In this document: one piece after another, positions 47,871 to 62,500 of the stretch
Numbering within the stretch: position 1 is the stretch's first letter
How the letters are laid out: the number at the start of each line of letters is the position of its first letter
Source: Lingula anatina
Lineage: Eukaryota > Brachiopoda > Lingulata > Lingulida > Lingulidae
Direction: 5' to 3'
NCBI RefSeq assembly: GCF_001039355.2
Contig: NW_019774291.1
Span: forward strand, 561,276-625,275
Length of the DNA stretch: 64,000 nucleotides
Notes under the pieces: model-generated
What the model was told of the DNA's origin: nothing
Databases searched by the model: none
What the model saw: only the letters and a program-made list of their open reading frames with translations
Program-made: the position numbers and the translations under genes

Positions 47871-49928
47871 TTTTCCACCCTGTAAAACATACGGAACAGC
47901 ATGCCACTCTATGCACTTAAATTGGCGCAAGGCATCTACCTCGCATCCCTGCTGTGTTCAAAGGAAAATGAGCGACTGGAGCTTATTAACTACATTACTG
48001 CAAACTTACCAAGTATACTTAGGTTTAAACTCTGTCCATGGCAGGTGACTTTTAGAAATTCTAGACGCACTTCTATAACCACTACGTCACTGAGAGAAAC
48101 CTAGCAAAGTAGTAAATGAGCAGTTTGAATGAACATTTTTTCACTCCACCCTTAGAGTGCCTACGTTTGTCCTAATTAGACAATAGCATGTACTATTTTA
48201 TAAGTACTCAGCTGGTGCTGTTATGTCGATTTAATTTGTAGATCAGAAAAAAATAACACAATGGGACATGTGAGAATTTGAGACTTTTCTGTGTCTGGGT
48301 TAGACCACTCATATGACTGAAGTTTTGTTAACAAACAGTTTCAAGTTACTATAATATTTTAAGAGTTTGGGATCAAGAAATAACAACAAGTTTGAAAATA
48401 GGGAGAAAGGCACCAATGGAAAAATGAAGGAAACAAAATAAAGTGAATTATTAACTTGTCTGATTTAGCTTATCAAGAAGAAGAAGATTCATTACACATT
48501 TTTGTAAAACTACTACAAAGAAAAAATATAATAGTAGTGCTGCTGAAGGGAGTTTTACACTTTAACATCTAGGTCAAAATCACATCTAGATGCATTAATG
48601 TATATTAGCTGTAACTTTAGCCTGCATAATAGGCATTATATTGTAGCACGCAAATGATTGCCTTAAATCTTGTCTCAGGGACAAATATCTCACCTAGTAA
48701 ATAATAGGGGATCTCTCTAGCAAATTATACCTGCATGTATAAAACATTTTGACAGGTAGGCCAACAATATTAATGACATATCCAAACACCTTCAAGTATT
48801 CACACCTCAGCAGGGTCTTCTCGTAGGGCAGGGTATTATTATTATTATTATTTTTATATTAGATCTATCCACAGGTGAATTTATGCAGCATGTGGCCCTA
48901 GTAGTTATAGGCAGTTGGGATTAGGGACAGAGAGGATGTACTGTACTCAGCCACTTGTGTTGTACAATAATATTCATGCTGTTAGGTCTCCTTGGCTCAT
49001 TCCTTCCCAATAAACATTCTTACCCTGACTTCAATGATAATTTGGGAAATTACACTATGGCTTTATTTCTTTTTTTAATAAATCTCTAAGTTAATCATTA
49101 ATTAAAAAAAGGTAAAATATATACTACATAAAGGATTGTGTGGTGAGCCAATCTGGAATAAAGACAGTGCACTTCTACTTATATCAAATGTGATTTGTAG
49201 ATTATATATAAAAAAGAGAGACAGAGCTGTAAAATAAACCTATTAAAGGGCGTTAGTATTACAGTCAATTAGGTCAATTATGTCAATTTTTTCATGTTGA
49301 GCCAAGCATGTGTGTTTGACATACTGTGTCGTTTAACAGCGATGAAACAGATGTGAATTTAGACAAGCATAAATGGCATATTTGTCCTTTCTAGACTCAT
49401 TAATGATTACTCAGAGGAGTCATGAAAAAATGACATCATTGAACTTTAGTAAAGAATACTGTTGATGTAAATGTTAGTACAGGGAATATTTTCACAACCA
49501 CATCAAAATAATTCAAACTTTACTGTTTCCATTAAGTTGGAAAAATGCTTGACGTTGTACAAGCTAAAAATGAAAACAGTAAAGTTTTAGGAGAAAAGCA
49601 GCACAAAACTCCCATATACTACAATAAAAAAAAAACAATACGATGACAGTATTTTAAATTACTTAAAAAAACTGGATACATATTTAAAATCACATCGTAT
49701 TGGTCGTCTTCCTATATGATGTTTGGTATTTTCCACTGACCTCCCTTCCCACTCAAATCACTTATTTACAATCCAGCTCCAAACACGTGCACCCCTACTG
49801 AAATCGACCGTTTCCCGTTTAATAACAAAAAGTAAACAATCATATTATCACCAGAATTTCTATAAAGAACATCACAATATAAAGCTAAGACAACATTCAT
49901 GCTTCAGATATATTTTCAGTAAAATTAC

Positions 49929-50110
49929 CTGGCGCTGTTGATATTACACCTCCCCTTGTTCATTGTTGGCATGAAATAAGTAGAATCCAAACATCTGTGC
50001 CTAAATTCCACAGCACAGTCACAGCAGGAAGTGCTGGACTGAGGCCGCCAGATGGCAGCACGTTTAAGTTGGAGATGGTCATGCAGTTTTGTACCAGTGC
50101 AAGAGTTTCT
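49929..50110 (-). other. Candidate 5' leader exon of the PLAC8-family gene
   Basis: On the minus strand a donor-like GCGCCAG|GTAATT ends a somewhat GC-richer stretch at 49929. It has no open frame joined to the downstream ATG at 47870. The upstream boundary is a guess. Confidence 0.35.
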
Positions 50111-50129
50111 GGGATAATTAAAAGACACA

Positions 50130-51704
50130 AAACAAGCATGGGTTTTTAATGCTATATATTTTCATATAAAAAACTTGACCAATTAAACAATATTAACCTT
50201 CGTGATTTGGTATTAATTTTGGTTAAAAAAATACGTGTGCATCCCTTTCATCTCTGCCGTTCAAGCTAATCATACATTTGCATCAACATATAAAAAAAAT
50301 TAAAGCATTTATTTTGAAAAAAAAGTTACAAAGTTATTAAAAAGTCAATAGACAAAAACTAATATGAACACAAGGCCTTTTTATTAAAAAGTTATCAAAT
50401 CATGAACTGCATGGGAGTGTCTACCAAGTACATGATAAACTATCAAGTTGGTGAGGATGAATACCTGTGTACTACTTGTGTTAAAACATGTATGTAACGT
50501 TAACGTACATGACATAGTAAAATAATTGTTATTCATAATTTAGAAGAAACTAAACAAATGAAATGTGACCATTTTGTATAGTGAAATTGTATTTTCTGTA
50601 ACTTTCATAAAATACATACTAGTACATGTATTATAGCTATTTGTTTTCATTGAATGAACAAATTCATTTTAAGACCCATGAGAGGATATAAGACAAATCA
50701 AATTTTATATTCATGAATTAAAACAATAGCACATATACTGGTAACAGCATGTACATTTTGTTTTGCAGTGTACAAGGTGATGAATGTGGTAGAAACTGAT
50801 ATATATATATAAAAGTAAATATATAAAACACAACAAGGCATCAACAGGTATGATCTGACATAAGATGGGCAACATGTATAAGTAAATGTATGTTTTAATG
50901 GAAATGTGTATCAAAACATCGTCATATATAAAATAATTCAAAGCAAGACATTATTGACAATTTTTGTATTAAAATCTTTTATATCAAATTAGCAATATTT
51001 TGGATTATCAAATCTGCTCATCCTTATTACTATACATATCACATATGAAATGTTTACTCCAAAGTTGATAAAGGACGTGTGTGAATAACATGACCTGAAT
51101 ATATACAACTGATATGTATTGTCTTCATCATACATAAGTCAATAAACATTAACAATATAAATACTCTGATTAAAGAATAAAGGAAAAAATTATTGGTGTA
51201 AAGATGTCTGTGAAAACAAATTTAATTCAGATGTTTGATGTCTCTCTCATGTTACTGAACATCAATATCATTTTACAAATATCTGTTCATTCCACTTTTT
51301 CTTATTATGAGCCTCTACACTTGAACATTAAAACAAACAAACAAACAAACAAACAAACAAACAAAAAAAGAAATATATTTTTTCAAATGTTGGCCACCAA
51401 AGCCATTCTTAAATATTCTTACCAATTTACTTCATATACAAATTATCAGCAAAAGCAAATGAAGCAGATTTACATCTCAAGCAGGGATCTCCTATCACTG
51501 TAACCAACCAGATTAACATACAGTGTATTTTACCAGTAGTCTGGGATGTTAAAATAATACAAAATGTGAATATAATGATCTAAACATAAAACCAGCTTTT
51601 GTCTGGCCTATTCACCCTTCCAACAAAAATAAAAATAATTTTTCTTCTTCATGGGTTCAGAAATCCTTGTAAATTAGATTTCGGTCTTCTGTCTTAATTT
51701 TCCC
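50130..51704. other. Intergenic region between the PLAC8-family and ankyrin genes
   Basis: AT-rich, with an (AAAC)n microsatellite at 51329-51366 and minus-strand poly(A)-signal-like sequence near 50387. No exon is supported. Confidence 0.5.
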
Positions 51705-54700
51705 TCACGCAGTGGAAAGCTTTTTCTCTCCCTTAATCTGTTTGAATTTCATGTTAAGTTTGTCAAAGTCAAAAGTAGTTTTACTACTTTTACCCCAACT
51801 ATGGGCACTCAATTCACTAACTGAATGAGTTGGAGAATGTTCTTCTTCTTCCCTAAAAAGATGATTTATGCAGACATTTTTAATACACAAATATAGCACT
51901 TCAGCAATTTGCTTAGGTCTATAAACATTTGTTATTCTTGTCAATTTTTTTCACTAAATCCATGCGTACAGCAGAAATTGACGTATTTGGAGAAATTATT
52001 CAATTTACATTAACATATGACATTCTACTGAATACGTAAAAATTTGATTTAACAAATAAATTAAACTAAATAAGACACATTTCACTAATTACATTTACTT
52101 TTTTTTTTAAATTCACACTTACTTTATCATTGGATGGGCATCTCTAGCGTTATGCACCATCTTTGCAAGAGATTTGTTGGCAGCCATTTCATGTGGTAAC
52201 TTCCCTTCCAAAGTTCTTATATTAAGGTCTATCCCTTTTAATTGCTGAAAGTTAACCAAAGTGGATCTTTTAACTTGACAAGCAACATTCTGTTTTAAAA
52301 AAATTAACAAAACAATCTTGACATTGGAATAAAAAGAAATGTGAAAATGTAGTTTTACAACTTTCCTCTTGAGTCCATAAAATAAAATAAAAAAACCAGT
52401 ACAGGCAAACAAAAGAATAGTGTATTAGTTGTCACCCTCACCGTCAGCTTCTCTACAGTCTTCTTCCTTACAAGTTTGCAGGCTAAATGCAGTGGGGCTA
52501 ACCCGGCATGATCCTGCATATTGAGACAATTGAGATCTGCTTCGACCAATAACAATGCTATGGAATAATTGTCTCCTCCTTCTATTGCCCGGTGCAATGC
52601 AGTGCAGCCATCTCGCGGATTGATAGCAAGAACATGGCTGACCTTTCCATCTGAATAAAGAATCAGATTATGTTCACATGGCACACTCTACTAGGATATT
52701 ACAAGAAACAGATCTAGGATGGTAAAACAGTCCTTTTTGGAGAAATTATTTTGGTCATTTTATCAAATTGGTTAAGCCTTTACTGTAATTAAACAATAAT
52801 ATATAATACAAAAGGTCACAATATTTATGGAATATTGGTATGAATACTAGATTAAAGGCATGAAACCGAACTTCAGAGTAAAATGCATAAATACCAAATG
52901 GCAAACTGAACCACTTTCGAATTTTACAGCAAGTCTACAAATCTGATGCCTGTGGTTTTCAAGTGAATAAATCACCTTCTCTAAATATAGTCCCTTCAGC
53001 ATTCTGCAACCCAGCTACAAAGTTTCCCACCATGCCACCTGCTAGACTAGCACCATCATCGTCTTTTCTTGGATCAGGTTCTTTGATAAATTCATAGTCA
53101 GAGCTTGCTTCTTGAGCAAATAGTCTTTTTCTCACTTGACTGAAATTAGACAGTTTGTCTACATAAGCATATTACTCAAAATTCACTTGTTTGCAGATCT
53201 TTTTACAATAAATTTCTTAATGTAAAACTTGATTCCAGAGATGAACTTTCACCAAAATCAATACATCTCAAGTATGACTCACCTTTCAGCATCTGGTTGT
53301 CTCCAAGAGAGTTTTCTTATAGAACTGGACATGGTCGGAAATGACGGAAGGTGGAAACGCTTGTGTACTTTGCGTGTCTTTATTGTTGCATCCGTATCAG
53401 TCAACCAGCCAGGAGAGGCTATGCCTGAAAAAGTAACTGACATTAATACATGCTATTAATAACTGAGCTTTACTTGAGGGAAGTAGCTCAGCATTGTGAT
53501 TATCATGTCAGTGATACTTTGTAAGAACTAAGTGTGTGTGTATGTACAAACTTGGGAATGAGCACATGGGTCCATGCCTTTGTAATGGCAGATCCTGAGG
53601 GTACAGCAGGTACATACTAGCCCTTTTCTCCCTGCCTCCCCCCTCCCCCTCACTAAAAATTGGTTAATCAGCTTAAAAAGACAAAAACCAGGGAATTTCC
53701 CTTCCTGAGCCTTAATTAGTAAAATATTTTATGCCTACTATTTTATATTTGCCACTGCTTTGCTAAATGGCAAATTTTCTTATCCTTGCCCTCCCCCCTC
53801 CTCTTGCAAATTCCTGAATTTGGGGTGTATGCATGTGAACCAAAGAAGCATCAAATAAGCATACTACTAGCTCTGGATGATGGCCGTCTGCCCTCTATGT
53901 CGCTGCTCCAGCCTGGAGTCATATCTGGGGTGGCAGCTACTTTGGTACTTGTCTCCACTTCACTCTCATCTGGACTAGATACATCTGTAACATAAGTGAA
54001 TGGTTGGATTTATTCAAGATGGCATACTCTTGAAGAAGTCAAAGAGTGTTTCTCTGAAAATAACAGACTGAATGAAAAGAAAAGGAAGACATCCCTTTGT
54101 TACTCACTGACTGCATTATGTAAATACGATCATTTTATTAAAAAAAACATTTTTAGAAATGATAATTTTAGTCTTATCGAGACTTCAGGGGGAGGGCATT
54201 TCCTGCACCTTACAAGACTTGAGCTTTTCTGACTTGTAACTCTGCAGGGTATTTACACCTGGTTTATCTTTAAAATACTTGATAACTGTACAAGCACTAT
54301 TCAAACTTAGAATGAAACTGGAAATAATTACCCATCTTTGGCTTGGACGAGGCATCCTGAACAGTGCCAGAATCAGTGGAGGAAGTGGACCTATAGGGAT
54401 TGAAGTCAAAGATCAGCAGAAAGAAAAACAGAATTGTACATATTTAAAATAATCAATGCAGTAGGTAAACATTTCATACCCTTGTTATCTGAATCAAATT
54501 TTTGTTTTGTAAGGTTTTCCTTATTAAAGCTAAAGCATTACTTATAGTACTGGAAATAGTATCATCACATGAAGTATTATCAAATTGTATACCAGCTAGT
54601 GTACTAGCAGTCTACAAGTGACATAACCAACCTCCTTTCAAGATCATCTTGACTCAAGTCATAAACTGCAGATTCTAAAAGAAATTTTACGATATCTTCT

Positions 54701-56370
54701 TTTCCATTCCTAGCAGCCACCATCAAGGGCGTGTCCCCATTAGAATCTCGCAAATTATGATCAAATTTGGGCTGAAGTCAAATTGTATAAAATTTTTACT
54801 ATAAAGATTACCACTGTAGTTTGAAATAAAAATGCCAAAGTTGTCATTACTAAGGCAAGCAAATCACAATTATGTTATAAAAGTATTTTTTTGAGAAAAT
54901 AGTAAAAGAGCAAATATTTTACACATAAATTTTGAACTACACTATTTCATTAAGTTTATGCAAATTTCATACCTGCCAAACTGTCTTCAGTGGTTTCAAT
55001 CCTTTTCTTTGATACATACATTGCATCACTTGCCGTGTATGAGCTTGTCTCTGAGACTCGATTAAAACTTGGACACCCTCGTACTCGGAGAACTTGAGCA
55101 GATCACCTTTCCCATCTACTAGTGCAGTTGTAGCTCCAAGGCCCAAGACTAGTTTTACGATCTTTCTAAAACCTACAACCAACAAATTATTTAACCTTTC
55201 TCAAAATCTTGTAAATTTTATTATCATCTCTTCATAAATTAAGTTTTTCAGAGACACCTTTAATATGCAATTTTTATCTTTCCGGCAATAATCATTAGAA
55301 TGTATTATATAAAAACAAGTTTTCGTGATCTTCTTATTGATGTGAAGCCCCTTCTCTAAAAATAAATGAATGAATATTAAATAAATTGAAATAAAACATA
55401 CCTTTCTTTGCAGCTATTTCCAAAGCAGTTTGTCCCTCATAATTTAATGCATTAATATCAAAAACTTTCCGATTTCTTGGCCCACTACTTTTAGTAAACT
55501 GTGCCAGATATTGAACTATGGGCACATTTCCTCTGCTGCAGGCAGCATGGAACAAGGTGTTCCCAGTACCTTGATGGGGCCTGCCTATATCTCCACCAAA
55601 CTATAAACAAAACATGTGAGAAAAACATAAAAATAAATAAGCATTGGCATTTAATAATGGATACAACTCCTGACACCTGTATCCAATTCCTGTAAACTTA
55701 AAATCATAAAAACAACTATTTCATAGCATGCAAGTATCAAAATTGATTTAGACATGCTAAGTCACAAAGCAACAAAATGCCTTTTCATAATGAAAAAATA
55801 TGCTGGTATTTTTTTGTGAAAAAAGGGTTGCAAAAAATTGGCTCTCACCTCCTGTAGCATTTTTATAATCTCCAGATGATCTGAACTGTTTTCTCCTGCA
55901 TTCTCAACAGCAAGAAACAATGGAGTGTTACCAACTGCACTCTGAGGGAAAAAAATATAAAACAATAATATGAGATTACACAGTTGTTTAAGAACAATAT
56001 GATTATGGTGTATATGTGCAATTTTTGCAGTTTTGCAAATACACATATACATTGTTTAATGTACATTTTGATCTTCTTTTTCAAGCTGAGACCCTTCAAA
56101 CTTTATTTCACTGATTATTGAGCAAGACAAACATGTTTTCAATTTTTTTATGAAATAAGCTTACACTTGGGTTCACATCATCTCCTTCTTCCAGAGTATT
56201 GTACAGCAGCTCAGCATTGCCAGTCAAGGCACACTGGAATAATGCCGGAGTCACAATTTCTTGTTGACGCCTAAAAAGAAAAAAAATAAATAAAAATAAC
56301 CTAATGGCAAGCGTTATATATTTATTTAAGAAATGAGTATACAATTGCTAGTGCGTGTGTGTTTGCATGT

Positions 56371-56413
<43 letters not shown>

Positions 56414-58041
56414 TGAGTTTAAAAATATAGTGCACTTACTTCTGCCAGGCATCTTTGAGTCTTTCTTGAATGACCGGACGCTTGGCTATTTTTATTGCTA
56501 GTGCCAAATTCTGATAATGAGAAAAGAGCATGTTAAAATATATCATGAGGATCTAGAAAACTTTTTTTTATTCTTTCATTAAAGAAGATATAGGATAGTG
56601 TGTGCTCAATCATCTTATCCTTTTCACTTTCAAAGGGAGCATAGGGAACACAAAGCATTGCTTAGGACATTCTACTTCAAAGTTGTTAGACATGTAGCTT
56701 ACCGTAAAAGCTGCCTGATACTGCAGCAATGTGTTCACAACATGTATATGGTTGTGAGTCACCGCATGATGAAGTGGCAGAGCACCTTCTATATCCCGAA
56801 TAGCAGGGTTGGCCCCATGACTGAAAGTATGTAAGGCTTTTAAAAGGACTGTACACCAGATTTTGGAGCAAAAAATGAAAAATAATATATTTCTGGCACT
56901 AACAGCCAACTCTCTGTCTAAATTTTAACTCGGGGGAAATACCACACAAAACCTGGCACAACTTTCTGTACTTGCAGTTACATAAATATAAATGAAGATT
57001 GGTTTGCATCCACAATCCCTCCAGCAAAAAATGCTTCCCCGTTTAAACCTTGGCATTAAAACTCTCATTGAATATTTGGGATGCATATGACATAAAAATC
57101 TTTTTTAATTGACCTTTTTTACAATAAATTATTTTTATCATTAAACATAAAAACTGAATCTCTCATAGGATGTGACTCCCACCTAAGTAATGCTCTGACC
57201 ACTTCTGAATGGCCTGCCTTGGCTGCAATGCCTAGTGCTGTGGAACCACTCTGAAATTCAATGTGAATTATGTCAAGAATTTGTAACATGAGAATATTGT
57301 TAACAACATCTTTTTTCCAGATCAAATATTATTATTATGACCAGATCATATAATATCCATGTCAAAAGTGCTACAACTGGATGATCTGTCCCCCTTTCAT
57401 GCATTACTTATCTTAAAACCATATCGGATTCTGACCTGGTTTCTAATGCTTTTGAATAAATATTGTAATGATGACACAAAATTACATCTATGTATAGACG
57501 CATGGCAAATGAACATTAGCATACATTGTACATGCATGTGACATATTGTGTCCTAGGAAAAAATTACCTTGGCATGCTGGGCATTGATAGAGGATTTTTC
57601 TCTTTCAAGAAGAACATCAAGATTTTCTCTTTCAAGGAGTACCTCGAGATTTTCTAATCTAAAATGAAAAATAAAAATAAAATGCTTCAAAAATTATGAC
57701 ACAAGTAACATTAATCTCAATCAGTCTTTCTATTAGTTTCCACATTTACTGAGACTGGTTTCCTTATCTATTCAGAGACAGTCTTTTTTCTTTGTCCTTC
57801 TATCTAGGTCCGTTTGTGATACAATAAAACACTAGCATGCACGCAAACACACCAAAACACACATGCACAAACACACACACATGTGCTCTTATGCAACATC
57901 AGCAGGTTGCCATCCTACCTGTTAAATTCGGCAGCAGTCATGAGTAATGTACTTCCAAACTGGTCCACAGCAAACATGTCCGTCCAGCGAACATTGCAAG
58001 GAAACAGCTCACCCTGTAAGAATCATTACACACAGTAAGCA

Positions 58042-58135
<94 letters not shown>

Positions 58136-59541
58136 GTTATATTTTGTTCATAATGTGCTTGTCATTATAGTCATGCAAGTGAGCTGACCAATTGGTTGCA
58201 TGACACCACTGTTGGGGTGAATGGTACAGTGTCATTTTGGTCAGTCTTGGAAAGTCTAAAACTTTGTATTTCATTAACAGTACAGTAAGAGTATTAAGCA
58301 ATATACCTGTATTCACATATGTCACAGTACTCCAAGGAAAAACAGCATTTTTAGCTTCATTTTTTAGTTTTTTTTTTAATTTTTGATACAGCATTTACAA
58401 TAAATGGATTATGCGAGAACTGAAATATAATAATTCAGTGTCAACCTACAAAATGTACATCCATACATAAATATAAAATGTTATGCAACAGAAGTTTAAA
58501 AAGAAGGAAAAGTGGAACCATATATGTTTATTTGCTGACGCATCACAGTAAATCTTTCTTTGTTAATAAATTCATATTCACACATATACCTCTTTGACCA
58601 GGTCAGTCAGATATTCAATTCGTTGTATTCTCTGACACTGGATAACTTCTTTACAATCGATACCATCATCTGCCCCATCGTCAGGACGTTTGCCATCATT
58701 ATTCTCTAAGTTAAAGTCAGCACCTCTCTTGATAAGGCAGCTATAAAATGAAAATATTGTACTGCCTGATGAAACATAATGGGTAAAATGCACATTTGTA
58801 TATGTCAACAGAAATGACAAGGCATTGGTAATAGGATAGTTAACAAATTCTGAAAAGTAAAACTTACTCAGGTATGATAAGAAAGTCGAATAAAACAGCT
58901 GTCCATCCCTTAATAAGCAAGGATTTACAAATGCTTTATTTTTTCTATACACAAAATTCTTCAAAGAAACAATACAAAATAAAATCTATCACTTCTTGCA
59001 CAACACTTTTTTAATCATCACAGTAACATTTTAAAGGTACACTCCATGAGATTTACCCACCACATGGATTTTCTTGGAGAATTGAGCAATTCTATGGTAC
59101 TCACAAATCATTTACCTATCCCAGTCTGTATTTGGATTTGACTTTAGATAAAATTTTTAATGGTTGACCTCAGCTTTAAATGACTGGCCAGTCATTATAA
59201 CAGCAACCATTTTCTTACAAGCTCCAATGGAAATATCAACATCAGGTACACTCCAGAAAAAATTTTTTAAAGGTTCAATCATTTTTAAGATGTATGTTAG
59301 GTTTTACATAAAGGTGTGGATGGCAAAAATAAGCATTTTGAGGATTTTCAAACCCACAGAGTGCACCTTTAAACCAGCCACCTACTTTGTAGTATCCACA
59401 TGATTTTCTTTTGCTGCATAGTGTAGAGCACGCCAACCATTCAGTGAATTTGGAGTATTAGGATTAGCACCAAGGATACATAGCATAACCTAAAAAGTGT
59501 GACATAAAAATATTTTGGTGGGAAATGTACAGCAGCCAGAT

Positions 59542-59579
<38 letters not shown>

Positions 59580-62500
59580 TGTGTGTCTGCATGCATGCAC
59601 ATGCACACCCAAATGTGTGGAAACATCCACTGAGAATAAATAGGTTGAAATCTGTAATAAGGGAAATCACTCTAACTATAAACTTCAAAAACATATCACA
59701 TATCGCATCCAAAAACTGATGAGAACAACTGCTAACATGCCCAAGTGGAGGGACTGAGGCTGTCTAAAAGCACAATTATCAAGCCTGCATTCAGTGCTTA
59801 ACATGTTAAAAAAACAACAAAAACACAATCTGTCTTTTCTAATAATGGGCTGCAGTAAGAACTTTCAATTCTCCTATAATTACTTCTATTTTTCAGGAAG
59901 TTTTATTTAAATTATGCAGAAACTCACATCCACAAGTACAGAGTTTCCACTTTCTGCCGCAATCATTAAGGGGGTCTTTCCTTGGCTATTGCACTTCTCC
60001 ACATCAGCACCCTGTATTCTAACCAGTGATAGCAGCAGAGGTAAAAGGGGCAGACCTTCACCAGCAACAACATGGATAAGGAAATCACCATTTTGGTCCT
60101 GTTCTTCATTAACATCAAACTCTAAGGTCTGGAGAAGATTTTACATGAAAGTCATGAAGATATAGCATACAACATTGTATTCGGAGCTCTACTTTTTTAG
60201 ATTCAATTTGCCACCATAACTGAATGTTCAAAGTCCTTATTTTGCACACTATTGAGACGAGGTCTGAATGCAGAAAAAAATTTAAAATAAAAATTTTAAG
60301 ACAAGGATTTGAACTTAGATGTGATTTGGCCAAAAGCTACATAAACATATAATCACAGTACAAGAATATGTTAAAAATACCCAAACTTTGTCATAATTCC
60401 ACAGTGCTTGGATGCTAAAACCTTAAATCAGTAAGCCATGCAAATAAGAACAAGCATCATACATATAATTCTTATACATATTACCTGAAGCTTTATCTGC
60501 AACTCTTCAAAATTTCTGATGCTTTTGCACAATTCAAACAAGGTTGCTTTCTCCTTCATGCTAGGCTGCAACTTGGGCTTTAAACGCATCTCCTTCTGCA
60601 AAGACCCGAGTCCTTTTGGTAACAGACGTCGGATTTTTGAGGAGAAGCAAACCTGTTCCGCAGTCCTACCTGGATTTTTGAAAATTGTAATTGGCAGTTA
60701 AAAATGCTTGAGATTTTTACCTTTTGTCAAAGTATTTCTGTCAAAATTAATTTATGACAGGACTACCTGACCTGCCATTTTGGTATGACAACCCACATTA
60801 AATGACAAATGACAAATAATCAAAACAGAATTTTTCCATCAACAAGGAAATAAGTGTTTACAGAGAGAGAGAGAGAGAGAGAAGTAATTCTGGTACCTTG
60901 AACACATTATGTGAAATTATATGAATTCACATTTAAATCATGTGCATGTACATGAAATATTAATGATCAGATTTGTGTTGATAGCTCGAGAGACTTTTTT
61001 ACCTGAACACAGCATCAATTGAATACATTGACATTTATATGTATATTATCAACTTGTCAATCAACAAGTTTATATGTTGAACCCATAATGCATGTGCTTT
61101 TATATACAAAAATAAAGTATGTTAGGAATATTAAACATACGTTTGGTTCTTCTCACATTTTAACAAAAATATGTAGAAGTACAAAAATATAAAGAAGTGG
61201 TAAACATAAAATAATATTCCTCTGACACCTACCGTGTTTATCCTGTATCTTCAAGTTAATCCCAGAATGAACCAGATAGAGGACAGCTTCAAAATTCCTA
61301 GCTATGCAGGCCAAATGCAGCATGGACAGTCCATCCTCAAAAGTTTGATCGATTTCTATACAAAATATAATTCAGATATGAAAATTTTAATGTTGATGAA
61401 TGCTATTAATTAACATTTTAATTAACTTTTTTATGTTCAATGTGCATAAAAATGCACTCAATTTTTGATGCTGAAAGAAAAATAAAACTATTTCAATTAT
61501 ATACAAGGCAGCAAAGCTGTCAAATGTACAGACAAAGAACAGAAAATAAAGATGCAAATAAGTGAAAAATTAAAATTTCATAAAAAACTGTTAAATTGCC
61601 ACAAAAATTTACCAAACAGACTGCGTTGCCTATTGAAGCTGTATGTTAGACCCATGTTTCTTTCCTGTAAGTTTGATAACAGTAAGTGACATGATTTCCC
61701 TTAAATGGTCATCATAGGAGCAGTGCCCAAAATAGGAGTTTCTTCAAATTTTGATGCAACATTACATAATGTTTAACAGCATAATGACAATCAAATGTTA
61801 TNTTGGTTTTCCACTTATCGTGTTATCGGTAAAAGTGCACGGCGACGACGGCGACGACAGACGCAGATGATGGCTATATGTACAGACACATCTGTGTCTG
61901 TACATAAAAAGTTACACAATTTGTGCACTATTTCTAGACATCTCATGGTGTTGCTTAATTGAATATAGAACACCAAACAGGATCCTTTATGTGTGACAAC
62001 AGGTTATCCTGAAAATGGGCCCACAGATTTATGTTAATAGCAAACAAATGGGATACTTACAACTGTAACTATCACCTGTCTATTTTACTTAGTCTATGCT
62101 TGGACCCATGATATATGCATTTGTATTAAGAGTCCAAGGTCTGAATATTTTTTAATGAAAAATAACCTTGAAAAAAATGGAGCTTGTAGGTTTTCAATGT
62201 CTTAACTCGTTTAATGTTTGCTAGAACATTAACATAACTGTTCAAAAATCTTACCTTATTTCTAAGTCAATATGTTATACATAAAATCTTTAACAGCAAA
62301 TTCATGAGACAAAATGAAGCATATCCAAACCAGACTCTTCTAACGACATGCACATGTACAAAGAAGCATCCACTGTGTGATCCATGTACGAAAATATTAC
62401 TGCACAGATGCATGCAAACTGAACACTGCTTAATGCAAATAGCATATTCATGAACATTAAGAAGGATGATAAACAGTCATTGCTTTCAACTACCCTATTT

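Noticed and set aside
53786-54232. Two adjoining plus-strand open frames
   Set aside because: They run antisense across the Ser-rich linker exons of the ankyrin gene and neighbouring intron.
58578-58964. 128-codon minus-strand frame read as one exon
   Set aside because: Only 58590-58740 is exon; the N-terminal part is read-through of the intron before a CTATAA-side acceptor.
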